Shown here piece by piece: positions 1-7,620 of a DNA stretch of 19,139 bases. This DNA comes from JBAXBF01 sp034429745 (GTDB taxonomy: Bacteria > Chloroflexota > Anaerolineae > Anaerolineales > DRKV01), in NCBI GenBank assembly GCA_034429745.1, contig DAOUFY010000166.1, positions 1-19,139 on the forward strand, written 5' to 3'. The notes beneath the pieces were generated by a model that saw nothing but the letters and a program-made list of their open reading frames with translations, did no database searches and was not told the DNA's origin. Both the position numbers and the translations under genes were made by a program. Each line of letters begins with the position of its first letter. The stretch's first letter is position 1.

Positions 1-315
1 AAACTTCTATCCACCTCCGACGAAGCCGGAGTTTACATTGTTGCATCAAAGGATAATCGCCAAATTTTTGTTACTGGCCACTCAGAATATGATCCTCTGA
101 CATTAAAATCTGAGTATGATCGCGATATCCAGAAGGGACTGCCAATTCATATTCCAAAGAACTACTACCCCAACGACGATCCCACCCAAACCCCCATTGT
201 ACGATGGCGTGGACATGCCAATTTGCTTTACGTCAATTGGTTAAACTATTACGTATATCAAGTAACGCCATACGACGTAGAAGAAATTCCGCATGGCTTG
301 CCATTTGACGAATAA
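1..315 (+). CDS. metA: Homoserine O-acyltransferase MetA, C-terminal part (5' end outside window)
   Basis: Only the last 104 residues are present, read in frame 1 from the first base to TAA at 313-315. The enzyme acylates the hydroxyl of L-homoserine (from succinyl-CoA or acetyl-CoA) in the first committed step of methionine synthesis in the cytoplasm. The fragment contains the VTGHSEYD block, whose His27 and Glu29 (fragment numbering) match the catalytic His and Glu of the MetA family. It also contains the conserved NYYPNDDP and HANLLYVNWLNYYVYQ blocks typical of the C-terminus. The catalytic Cys and the residue that sets acyl-CoA choice lie upstream of the window, so succinyl- versus acetyl-transferase cannot be decided. 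It ends 5 bases before mnmA and is probably co-transcribed with it. Confidence 0.93.
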   Translation, partial: KLLSTSDEAGVYIVASKDNRQIFVTGHSEYDPLTLKSEYDRDIQKGLPIHIPKNYYPNDDPTQTPIVRWRGHANLLYVNWLNYYVYQVTPYDVEEIPHGLPFDE

Positions 316-320
316 ACAAC

Positions 321-1409
321 ATGACAACCCAGCAAAAAGTACTGGTAGCCATGAGCGGAGGGGTTGACAGTTCTGTCGCTGCTGCTCTGCTTGTCGAACA
401 GGGATACCAAGTTGTGGGAGTTATGCTGCGCTTATGGTGCGAAGATGGTCAACAAAGGGAGAATGCTTGCTGCACAACCGAATCCATCCATACTGCCCAG
501 CAAGTAAGCGAACAATTAAACATACCCTTTCGATTAATAGACGCAGTGGAGCCTTTTCGCTCCCAGGTTGTCCAATATTTCCTTGATGAGTACAGACTCG
601 GTTTAACTCCTAATCCCTGCATCATTTGCAATCGCACCATTAAATGGGGCTTTTTGCTTGATTATGCCAAAGACCAAGGCTTTGATGCAGTCGCTAGTGG
701 ACATTATGCCCGAATTGTACCAAATCCTAGTGGAGAACTAGAACTCTGGCGCGGTACAGACAGCAACAAAGATCAATCGTATATGCTATACGCTCTTCAT
801 CAAGAACAATTGAGACACATAATATTTCCGCTCGGTGAATTACACAAAGATGAAGTCCGTCAAATTGCAGCGAAATATGGGTTCGCTTCCGCAAACAAAC
901 AAGAAAGTCAAGATTTATGCTTTATCCCTAATAAGGATTATCGCCCATTTTTACTAAAGTATGCACCAAATACAGCCCAACCCGGCAATATTGTGGATAT
1001 ACAGGGAAATATTCTCGGTAAACATAAAGGGTTAGCCTTTTACACGATTGGGCAGCGTCGCGGCTTGAATATTTCAACCAATGAGCCTTATTATGTGCTT
1101 AATAAAAACATGCGCAACAACGAACTCATTTGTGCACCTTTAAGCCTTTTAGGTCGTCAACAATTCACTATCCACCATTTTCACTGGATATCAACCCAAA
1201 AACCAAAACAGCCCTTTGATTGCTTCGTTAAGACGCGCTATAAGTCCAGCTTTATTCAAGCAAAGGTTTTCCCCTTCAACGAAGAAGGCAAAGCTATCGT
1301 TCATCTTACAGAAAAGGTTAAAGACATCACCCCCGGACAATTTGCTGTCTTTTATTGCAATGCTCAACGCCAGGTTTTAGGTGGTGGAGTAATCCAACCA
1401 GAAAGCTAA
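321..1409 (+). CDS. mnmA: tRNA-specific 2-thiouridylase MnmA
   Basis: A 362-residue cytoplasmic enzyme that activates U34 of tRNAs for Lys, Glu and Gln with ATP and inserts sulfur to give 2-thiouridine. The N-terminal PP-loop SGGVDSS lies at residues 12-18. The two catalytic cysteines are Cys103 (in NPCIICN) and Cys200 (in SQDLCFI). An extra Cys100 lies three residues before Cys103, where the E. coli enzyme has Asp; this could provide a third ligand for an Fe-S cluster, as reported for some MnmA proteins (inference). The TIGQRRGLN block near residue 247 and a C-terminal beta-barrel complete a full-length protein. The start ATG lies 5 bases after the metA stop and has no clear Shine-Dalgarno site, so translational coupling to metA is likely. 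Confidence 0.95.
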   Translation: MTTQQKVLVAMSGGVDSSVAAALLVEQGYQVVGVMLRLWCEDGQQRENACCTTESIHTAQQVSEQLNIPFRLIDAVEPFRSQVVQYFLDEYRLGLTPNPCIICNRTIKWGFLLDYAKDQGFDAVASGHYARIVPNPSGELELWRGTDSNKDQSYMLYALHQEQLRHIIFPLGELHKDEVRQIAAKYGFASANKQESQDLCFIPNKDYRPFLLKYAPNTAQPGNIVDIQGNILGKHKGLAFYTIGQRRGLNISTNEPYYVLNKNMRNNELICAPLSLLGRQQFTIHHFHWISTQKPKQPFDCFVKTRYKSSFIQAKVFPFNEEGKAIVHLTEKVKDITPGQFAVFYCNAQRQVLGGGVIQPES

Positions 1410-1430
1410 TAAGTACACTTCAACTTAAGA

Positions 1431-1436
1431 TATAAT
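1431..1436 (+). promoter_or_regulatory. Possible -10 box for a leaderless cytochrome b transcript
   Basis: A perfect TATAAT lies between the mnmA stop and the cytochrome b ATG and ends six bases before that ATG at 1443. A transcript started at the usual distance would begin at or next to the start codon, giving a leaderless mRNA. No Shine-Dalgarno motif is seen before the ATG, which agrees with this. The expected -35 region (about 1408-1413) has no good consensus, so the call is tentative. Confidence 0.4.
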
Positions 1437-1442
1437 CAATTC

Positions 1443-2510
1443 ATGCGTCCCTCGTTTTACTCGCATTTGCATCCGCCTACCATACCCTATGCTCAGGCAA
1501 GATGGCGTTACACCTTAGGAGCAGGCGGAATAGCTGTTTTCCTATTGCTTGTCTTGATTATCAGTGGACTTTTGCTCACTTTTTATTATGTACCTTACCC
1601 CCAAGAAGCTGCTCATTCCATTCAGCGTATCACATTTCTCATTCCTTATGGCTCATTGATTCGCAATTTACACTTTTGGGCTGCACAAGGGCTAGTGATC
1701 ATTTCATTAATCCACTTATCGCGAGTGTTATTGACTGGAGCTTACATACCACCTCGACGGTTCAACTTTCTTTTAGGTTTTATAGTTTTCTTATTAATAC
1801 TCTGGGAAAATTTTAGCGGCTATATCCTCCGCTGGGATGAAGGCATCCATTGGGCACTGGTCATCGGAACAAATCTCATTCAAGTCATTCCGATCATAGG
1901 AGTGCCGTTATACACAATAATCATGGGTGGAAGCCAAATCAACCCCAATACTCTCACCCGCTTTTATGCATTTCACAGCATTGGCATCTTTTTACCATTG
2001 ATATGGTTCACAGGATGGCATATTTTCCGAGTCCGCAGAGATGGCGGCATTGCTTTTGCTAAAGAACCCCCTACAGAATATGTGTCTAATCGTTATCAAT
2101 CAAGCAATCTGCGCATTCGGCGTAACGTCCTTGTTCAGCGGGAAGTGATAGCTGCCCTTATTTGTCTTGGTTTGCTGCTCATCTGGTCTAACCTCTTTTC
2201 AGCACCCTTAGGCTTACCGATGGGAGAAATTCAACTAGAAAACGTTGAAGCTCATGCACCTTGGTTTTTGCTATGGGTTCAAACCCTTCTTTCCTTCGGC
2301 AACCCATTGTTATGGGGAGTAATCATCCCTTTGATAGTCTTCTTAGTACCAGTGCTTATCACTTATATCTTGCCCTTGCCTAAATCAAGTGAATTGGGAA
2401 GATGGTTTCCATCCTCAGGGCGGGCAGCTCAAATCATTTATCTTTGCTGGCTATCATTGCTTTTTGGGCTGACGTTCTATGGTTTTTTTCGTTGGGGTTT
2501 TCACTTATGA
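1443..2510 (+). CDS. Cytochrome b (b6-like, fused N- and C-terminal parts) of a Rieske/cytochrome b complex
   Basis: A 355-residue integral membrane protein with about eight hydrophobic segments, expected to oxidise menaquinol and carry two b haems. The haem-ligand pairs are His77/His91 (14 apart) and His178/His193 (15 apart). The 14/15 spacing is that of cytochrome b6 rather than mitochondrial-type cytochrome b (14/14). The TLTRFYAFH stretch before His178 also resembles b6. Unlike b6f, the subunit-IV part is on the same chain. The Qo motif PEWY appears as APWF (residues 272-275), so the usual Glu is missing, and the conserved GYxLPW appears as GYILRW (127-132). The b6 Cys that binds the extra haem aligns with Gly26. 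Its TGA overlaps the next gene's ATG (ATGA), showing tight coupling to the multihaem cytochrome. Confidence 0.9.
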   Translation: MRPSFYSHLHPPTIPYAQARWRYTLGAGGIAVFLLLVLIISGLLLTFYYVPYPQEAAHSIQRITFLIPYGSLIRNLHFWAAQGLVIISLIHLSRVLLTGAYIPPRRFNFLLGFIVFLLILWENFSGYILRWDEGIHWALVIGTNLIQVIPIIGVPLYTIIMGGSQINPNTLTRFYAFHSIGIFLPLIWFTGWHIFRVRRDGGIAFAKEPPTEYVSNRYQSSNLRIRRNVLVQREVIAALICLGLLLIWSNLFSAPLGLPMGEIQLENVEAHAPWFLLWVQTLLSFGNPLLWGVIIPLIVFLVPVLITYILPLPKSSELGRWFPSSGRAAQIIYLCWLSLLFGLTFYGFFRWGFHL

Positions 2511-3805
2511 ACGCAACTTCAAAAGCTTATTTAATGGGATGGTTGCTGTTATGTTTTTCCATCATCTACGCAGTCTGGAAACAGGAGCAAAAACCTGCTC
2601 CAAATCCTATTATTCCATCCATTACGGGCAAAGAGGAACTTTGCCTTTCATGCCATGCTGATGTTGCATCTATAAGCTTTTCTCATCCTAACGAGACCTT
2701 TGGCTGTGTGCGCTGCCATGGTGGAGAAAGATTAGCCTTAGATTCTAACTTTGCTCATCAATCCCTCCTCAATGCCAACAACCCTTCTGCATTGAATACC
2801 GTAGAGCAAAGCTGCGGAGGAGAATCGTGCCATAGCGGAGCAGTATCGCAAGAACGTGATCACATCCCACGCGTGATGAAGAGCATCCAGGTCTCTTATG
2901 CAGGAGCCATTGCTCAATTGCGTTATGCCTTTGGCAAACAAAAAACCCTAGAGGGTGAGCAAGGAATACTCGCCGTACAAGACGATGTCATTCAAACATC
3001 AACAGGAAAACCCGCCTTAACCGCTTTTGATGCAGCAAAGGATGATCACCCCCAATTAATGAAATTTGCTCAAAACTGCCTTCACTGTCATATCACCGCT
3101 CAACCCCTTGACGATGAAGCTGCACATCGGTTTACGGGTTGTGCTGCTTGCCATACACCTAATTTACCCAGTACAAGCCAAGAGCGCAGCAGTGGTGAAG
3201 AACGTTCATATTCAAATGGTGCTGCCACTCAACAAGCGTATCATAAATTAACTACCGCCATTCCATATACACAATGCAATACCTGTCATAACCGCGGAAA
3301 TTACCACTTGGCAACGATGGAGTTTTACCCGCGTCAAGACAAGCCCACAGACCGCTTGCATGATTACTATCAACCAATAGCTCAATTCGTCCGCTGTGAA
3401 TGGACATTAGACTGCATAGACTGCCACACCCGCCGTGAAGTGATGGGGGATGGAGATATCCAAACCCGCGTTAAGGATATTCAATATATTCAGTGCAAAA
3501 CTTGTCATGGCACACTATCCACTCCTCCGCAGATACACCAAATCAAAGATGAACAGGATATTGCCTTGCGCTTGGCTTTCTTAAACCCCGTTATTGACCT
3601 CAATATCGGCGATATTATTCTAGAAACAAGCAAAGGCGAACCGCTCTGGAACATCAGAAGATTGGAAGATGGTTCATATGAGTTGATTGGCAAAGTAACC
3701 ACACAAAGGTTTATACTGCCATTAGTTCAAAATAGTGGCTGCTTGCAGAAAGAAGATGAGCAAGAATCGCGTTATTGCCACAAATGTCATGCCGTTCAAC
3801 GCTAA
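2507..3805 (+). CDS. Membrane-anchored multihaem cytochrome c (nine haem motifs)
   Basis: A 432-residue protein with one N-terminal hydrophobic segment (about residues 6-24) acting as uncleaved anchor or signal, followed by an extracytoplasmic haem domain. Eight CXXCH motifs lie at residues 46-50, 67-71, 191-195, 212-216, 257-261, 303-307, 330-334 and 424-428. A ninth site at 103-109 has the wider CX4CH spacing (CGGESCH). The start was set at ATG 2507 because it overlaps the cytochrome b stop by four bases; a reading frame from 2402 would run inside cytochrome b. It sits between cytochrome b and the Rieske gene, where a cytochrome c1 or f gene would be expected, so it is inferred to take electrons from the Rieske centre and pass them to a soluble carrier or terminal reductase. 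The exact family was not recognised. Confidence 0.9.
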   Translation: MNATSKAYLMGWLLLCFSIIYAVWKQEQKPAPNPIIPSITGKEELCLSCHADVASISFSHPNETFGCVRCHGGERLALDSNFAHQSLLNANNPSALNTVEQSCGGESCHSGAVSQERDHIPRVMKSIQVSYAGAIAQLRYAFGKQKTLEGEQGILAVQDDVIQTSTGKPALTAFDAAKDDHPQLMKFAQNCLHCHITAQPLDDEAAHRFTGCAACHTPNLPSTSQERSSGEERSYSNGAATQQAYHKLTTAIPYTQCNTCHNRGNYHLATMEFYPRQDKPTDRLHDYYQPIAQFVRCEWTLDCIDCHTRREVMGDGDIQTRVKDIQYIQCKTCHGTLSTPPQIHQIKDEQDIALRLAFLNPVIDLNIGDIILETSKGEPLWNIRRLEDGSYELIGKVTTQRFILPLVQNSGCLQKEDEQESRYCHKCHAVQR

Positions 3806-3846
3806 TCATAAAGCAGGTTGGGAAGAATATAAGTCATAGTAAATTT

Positions 3847-4281
3847 ATGGAAAAACTCGAAAAAACCATCACTCGTCGTAGTTTCTTCCTTATACTCGCT
3901 AAAAGCCTTTTTTACATCGTAGGTCTTTTGGTAGGGTATATTTTACTGCGGTTCTTTTCCTACACACCTCTTCACCCTGCTCCGAAGAGAATAGACATTG
4001 GCACCGACGCTAATTATCCACCCCAAGGTGAAACCATCCTTGAGAATAATCATGTTGCACTTATTCATCAGGCTGGCAAACCATTGCAAGCTCTAAGCCT
4101 AAAGTGTACTCATTTGGGATGTCTAGTAAAGAAACAAGGCAATGAATGGGTATGCCCATGCCATGGATCGCGGTACACCTTTACGGGTAAGGTTATTCGC
4201 GGTCCCGCCGCTTCCGCTTTGCAAGAATTGGAGATAAAAAGAGATGGTAATGGCAGTCTGTTCATATTGCTTGAGGAATAA
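3847..4281 (+). CDS. Rieske [2Fe-2S] protein of the cytochrome b complex
   Basis: A 144-residue protein that carries the high-potential [2Fe-2S] centre taking the first electron from quinol. Box I is CTHLGC (87-92) and box II is CPCHGS (103-108). This gives cluster ligands Cys87, His89, Cys103 and His106, with a Cys92-Cys105 disulfide. The N-terminus has TRRSFFL with the twin arginines at residues 10-11, then a hydrophobic stretch (about 13-38). This is a Tat-type signal anchor, as is usual for Rieske proteins folded in the cytoplasm. ATG 3847 was chosen because it puts the twin arginines near the start; in-frame upstream ATGs lie inside the cytochrome gene. The 41-base gap before it has no well-placed Shine-Dalgarno site. 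It is the last gene of the + strand block. Confidence 0.93.
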   Translation: MEKLEKTITRRSFFLILAKSLFYIVGLLVGYILLRFFSYTPLHPAPKRIDIGTDANYPPQGETILENNHVALIHQAGKPLQALSLKCTHLGCLVKKQGNEWVCPCHGSRYTFTGKVIRGPAASALQELEIKRDGNGSLFILLEE

Positions 4282-4457
4282 TATCGCCATAATGTTTTAA
4301 TGAAGATGCAAACTACAATATATGGCAACACCGCTCCACACCGAATTTTAGGCGAGCATAGAGTGAGCCCTATGAAAAGACACTTTTTAATAAAAGAGCC
4401 TGCCTAGCTAAGAGCGATAACTTGTTTCCCTAACAACAATAGCTTATGGAAAACCCC
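4282..4457. other. Convergent intergenic region, no clear terminator
   Basis: This 176-base gap separates the + strand block from the - strand block, so transcripts converge here. It holds only weak AT-rich dyads, such as AAAAG-ACA-CTTTT near 4375-4388 and CATAG/CTATG near 4357-4374. No GC-rich stem followed by a T run was found on either strand. No coding potential was recognised. Confidence 0.6.
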
Positions 4458-4676
4458 CTAAAGCAGGGAAGTAATGGAGGTAACCTGTAAACCTAACATC
4501 TCCAATACGGCATCTCCATAAAACCAAGCTAGCACCAATCCCATTACTGTACAACAACAGCAAAGGATAAGCAAAATTACTACCACAATGATGATTATCT
4601 GAGAGTTTTTATTTTTAGTTAAGGGGGACTTTTCTTCGAATGATGAATATTCTATGGTTTGGGATGAATCTTGCAT
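4458..4676 (-). CDS. Small single-span membrane protein with a CCCC motif, function unknown
   Basis: A 72-residue protein with a polar N-terminus (residues 1-25), one strong hydrophobic segment (about 27-52) and a short C-terminal tail. Four cysteines in a row (39-42) lie inside the membrane segment, followed by a WFYGD motif (51-55). A Shine-Dalgarno site AGAGAGG lies 5 bases before the ATG, which supports it as a real gene despite its size. It follows the DUF4126 gene by 21 bases on the same strand and closes the long - strand gene run. The family was not recognised. The cysteine cluster could be acylated or bind metal, but nothing in the sequence decides this. Confidence 0.7.
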   Translation of the reverse strand: MQDSSQTIEYSSFEEKSPLTKNKNSQIIIIVVVILLILCCCCTVMGLVLAWFYGDAVLEMLGLQVTSITSLL

Positions 4677-4697
4677 TGTTGCCTCTCTTTAACTTCA

Positions 4698-5252
4698 CTA
4701 TATGTTTTGGGTATTTGTCCGCCGCCATAACCAGACAATAAATAACAACAAAACCAGCATTATAATCACTGCAACGACCATAGGCAATAGCACAGCTGCG
4801 ATTGAAGTTATTGTGGAAAGAATGTCTTCTAGGATGCTCACAGGAACATTGGCTGTTCCTCCGGTAGTTGCAGTTACAGCAGGTCGAACCGCCAAAGCTT
4901 TAGCTGCATGTACCGTGCCGGCGATAATGATACCGGCAATCATTGAAAGCACCGGATGAATATTGGTAACAACATGAGAACTTGCAGCAAAAACTATCGC
5001 CCCAGCTGCAGGACGAACAAAAGTCTGCACGACATCATTCACATGATTTACTGCTGGAATTTTATCTGCAAAAAATTCGATCAATGATAAAAATATAAGC
5101 AGACCTATTACCCACCAGCTTGTTAAGGCATCCCATGGCTGCTCAAGCTTTATCAAGTTTGTATATTTTGCCAGTATAGCCACCACCAACAGGGGTATAT
5201 AAGCATTTAAACCAGCACTAGCCGAAAGCCCAAAAGCAGAAAAAACGTCCAT
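4698..5252 (-). CDS. DUF4126 family membrane protein
   Basis: A 184-residue protein made almost entirely of hydrophobic segments, beginning FGLSASAGLNAYIPLL. It has a conserved-looking polar loop FFADKIPAVNHVNDVV (residues 60-75) and a glycine/alanine-rich membrane core; the ADKIP and NAY features match DUF4126. No enzymatic function is established for this family. The start is secure: GGAAGGAAAGGAT immediately before the ATG provides a strong Shine-Dalgarno site. It lies 56 bases after DUF2085 and 21 bases before the small Cys4 protein, so the three membrane proteins probably share a transcript. Confidence 0.8.
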   Translation of the reverse strand: MDVFSAFGLSASAGLNAYIPLLVVAILAKYTNLIKLEQPWDALTSWWVIGLLIFLSLIEFFADKIPAVNHVNDVVQTFVRPAAGAIVFAASSHVVTNIHPVLSMIAGIIIAGTVHAAKALAVRPAVTATTGGTANVPVSILEDILSTITSIAAVLLPMVVAVIIMLVLLLFIVWLWRRTNTQNI

Positions 5253-5308
5253 ATCCTTTCCTTCCCTTCCCTAGCCAGTCTCTTTATAACTATTATGTTT
5301 TAACATTT

Positions 5309-6103
5309 TTATAATAACCCTCCCCACTTGCCAATCAACGTAAATCTAATCCAATCCAATAATCCAATTTGCAGAAATGCCAAACCTAACCCCACACATA
5401 AAGGTAATAACAGTTCTCGGTAGCTTTGGTATTGATTGGTCTTTTTAAATACCATTATCCATATCATACCATAAACTATACAGAGTAGTGCGATTACCCC
5501 AATTACTGACAGTATTGCCATGGGATAAAGTAATTCAGGCTGATTTGACATTATCAATAAATTGCCTAAAACAACAAGCACCAATAGCATAACAAACTGT
5601 TTTGCCTGTGTGAACGGCGAAGCAAATTTCCAATCAACCCACACTGTCTGATTAAATGCTGCAAAAAGAAAACTGGCTGCAACTATTCCCATGCCGCTTC
5701 CCGTCCATAACCTTGTTAGATTTAACGGCTCATAAAGAAATTTCCAAAATGGAAAGAGATGCAAAAATGAATTAATGCCATCTACTAGCCATAGAATCAC
5801 AAATAATGCTAAGATAATCATTATACTTTTTGGGGGATAACCAGCTTTTTTGTTATGAAAGGCAAATAAATATCCTAGCGTGATCATTGCAGCAATATAC
5901 ATGCCGCTGCAGCGCGCGCACATAGGCATTTGCAATCCTTCTTTAATAAAAAATGAATGGGAACCTATTTGATGACATACAGCATAACCAATGGCATCTG
6001 CTTTACCCATTAATCCAGAAGGCGTTAACCAAAACCAAGCAATAAGGATGAGAGCCGCAAACGCAATACCTGCGGCTCCCATCCAATGATTAGGCAATTT
6101 CAC
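5309..6103 (-). CDS. DUF2085 family membrane protein
   Basis: A 264-residue polytopic membrane protein with about six or seven hydrophobic segments. The DUF2085 signature is present: CHQ at 43-45, then CARCSGMY at 62-69, and later LVDGIN (106-111) and NLTRLWTGSGMG (128-139). The spaced Cys and His residues look like a metal or redox site, but the family has no assigned function. The GTG start at 6103 overlaps the end of the kinase gene by 14 bases and has only a weak GAGA upstream. An in-frame ATG at 6082 (residue 8) is an alternative that would remove only the first seven residues. The overlap implies translational coupling to the sugar kinase, though the functional link is unclear. Confidence 0.82.
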   Translation of the reverse strand: MKLPNHWMGAAGIAFAALILIAWFWLTPSGLMGKADAIGYAVCHQIGSHSFFIKEGLQMPMCARCSGMYIAAMITLGYLFAFHNKKAGYPPKSIMIILALFVILWLVDGINSFLHLFPFWKFLYEPLNLTRLWTGSGMGIVAASFLFAAFNQTVWVDWKFASPFTQAKQFVMLLVLVVLGNLLIMSNQPELLYPMAILSVIGVIALLCIVYGMIWIMVFKKTNQYQSYRELLLPLCVGLGLAFLQIGLLDWIRFTLIGKWGGLL

Positions 6104-7613
6104 TCTCGTTTAATTCTCTTAAGTAACTTTCTAATAAAGGATATAACTCACAATATTTTTCAAATCGTTTTGTGTATAAAGCTTGTTGTTTTTCATCTGG
6201 AACAAAGCTTTTATCCAGCCTAATCATCGCTTCGCAGCCTGCCTGCATGGATTTAAATATACCCACTCCACTTCCAGCCATAATGGCTGCTCCAAGAGCA
6301 CCGGCTTCTGTTGTTTTGGGTCTTATAAACGGCTTACCTAAAATATCCGCTGCCATTTGCACCCAACTATCCGATTTGCTGCCTCCGCCAACTACACGAA
6401 AGCTATCAATCTGAACGCCTAACTCAACCAACGGCTGCAAACATTCGCGGATATAAAATAAAGCACTTTCCATAATCCCTTTAAGGATTTCCCCGCGTTT
6501 TGTACTGAGTTTAAGACCAGCGATTACACCGCTTGAATCAGCAATGAATCGCGGCGGTCCTGTTTGCTCAAAGTGAGGCAGCACCATTACCCGGCTAGGA
6601 TGGGAGGGAATTTCAGCAATCAGATCCGAATAAATGCTGCGATTTTCTTTAAGTGCTGTATTATGTTCACAGATAGCAAAGGTATCGCGATACCATTTAA
6701 CCATTGAACCGCCATGATTATACAAAAAGCTGACATACAAGCCGGGAGCAGCATGATGTTCGGTATTTATGCCATACTTTATCATCTTATCTGCCGGTTG
6801 CCGTTGTCGAAAAACAGGCATAGCATTAAAATAGGTGCCCATTCCTAACATGGCTTGCCCTTCTTGAGTTACACCGCAGCCTATTCCATTAGCACACTGA
6901 TCATGTGCACCGCTAACAATCGCTATAGAACCTCCTGCCAAACCAAGTTCTTTAGCCAAACTGGAGCGTACCTCGCCAATCACAACCCCAGAAGGTACTG
7001 TTAGCGGCAGTTTATCTTCATCCACACCCGACCATTCTAACAGCTTCTTGGACCACCCCATGTTGTCAACGTCAAATAATAAAGTGCGATTTGCCAGCGA
7101 ATAGTCCACTCTGGGTTCAGCACCAAGCATCGTGCTGATAAACCCGGACCAATGCAAAAACTTATCGGTTTGTTTGTAGAGATCGGGCTGATTTTCCTTA
7201 AGCCACATCAATTTTGTCAGACTGTAGTGATTGCCTAAAGGATTGCCATTGATCGTGTACAGGGTTATATCATCCAATTGTTCTCTAAGGCGAGGTAAAT
7301 ATTCCATGCCGCGAGCATCAAAGTTCAATAGTGAATTGGCAAGAATTTTTCCGTCCTTTGAGATGGGTACGACGGCTTCACCCATTGAAGAGACCGCCAA
7401 AGCTTGCAAAGGATCTCGCTTTGTATATGGTGCAACCTCGCGAATAATCTCCTGTACTTTTCGCCATACATCCTGTACATCTAATTCAGCCCATTCAGGC
7501 TTCAGACGAAGCACATCATATTCTCGATAAGCTAAAGCCAGCATTTCTCCATCCAGAGAAAATAACGCTGCTTTACAACCAGTAGTTCCAACATCTAAGC
7601 CTAACAGACTCAT
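6090..7613 (-). CDS. FGGY-family carbohydrate kinase (xylulokinase-like)
   Basis: A 507-residue cytoplasmic kinase that phosphorylates a sugar with ATP. The N-terminal phosphate-binding block GLDVGTTGCKAALF starts at residue 5. The catalytic Asp238 lies in SGAHDQ, and the FGGY C-terminal ATP-site blocks GGGSKSDSWVQ and EAGALGAAIMAG follow. Overall it resembles xylulokinase, but the family also includes ribulo-, fuculo- and rhamnulokinases, so the substrate cannot be read from sequence. The start at 7613 was chosen because GGAGA lies 7 bases upstream (7621-7625). The frame is open to 7634, but that ATG has no such site. It follows the aldolase in the same direction, and the sugar isomerase lies just upstream, so it is inferred to phosphorylate the ketose made by that isomerase. 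Confidence 0.9.
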   Translation of the reverse strand: MSLLGLDVGTTGCKAALFSLDGEMLALAYREYDVLRLKPEWAELDVQDVWRKVQEIIREVAPYTKRDPLQALAVSSMGEAVVPISKDGKILANSLLNFDARGMEYLPRLREQLDDITLYTINGNPLGNHYSLTKLMWLKENQPDLYKQTDKFLHWSGFISTMLGAEPRVDYSLANRTLLFDVDNMGWSKKLLEWSGVDEDKLPLTVPSGVVIGEVRSSLAKELGLAGGSIAIVSGAHDQCANGIGCGVTQEGQAMLGMGTYFNAMPVFRQRQPADKMIKYGINTEHHAAPGLYVSFLYNHGGSMVKWYRDTFAICEHNTALKENRSIYSDLIAEIPSHPSRVMVLPHFEQTGPPRFIADSSGVIAGLKLSTKRGEILKGIMESALFYIRECLQPLVELGVQIDSFRVVGGGSKSDSWVQMAADILGKPFIRPKTTEAGALGAAIMAGSGVGIFKSMQAGCEAMIRLDKSFVPDEKQQALYTKRFEKYCELYPLLESYLRELNESEIA

Positions 7614-7620
7614 CTTAATT

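Noticed and set aside
2402..2506. A 35-codon extension of the multihaem cytochrome frame upstream of ATG 2507
   Set aside because: It lies inside the cytochrome b gene. The ATGA overlap and the N-terminal anchor directly after ATG 2507 fit the shorter protein.
4702..4959. An 85-codon + strand open frame opposite DUF4126
   Set aside because: It is antisense to a well-supported membrane protein gene with a strong ribosome site, and its Ala/Thr/Ile-rich sequence is what a reversed hydrophobic gene gives.
5291..5316. An AT-rich imperfect dyad at the end of DUF2085
   Set aside because: The arms compete for the same bases, the loop is too small and no T-run follows. It looks like AT-rich noise overlapping the stop codon.
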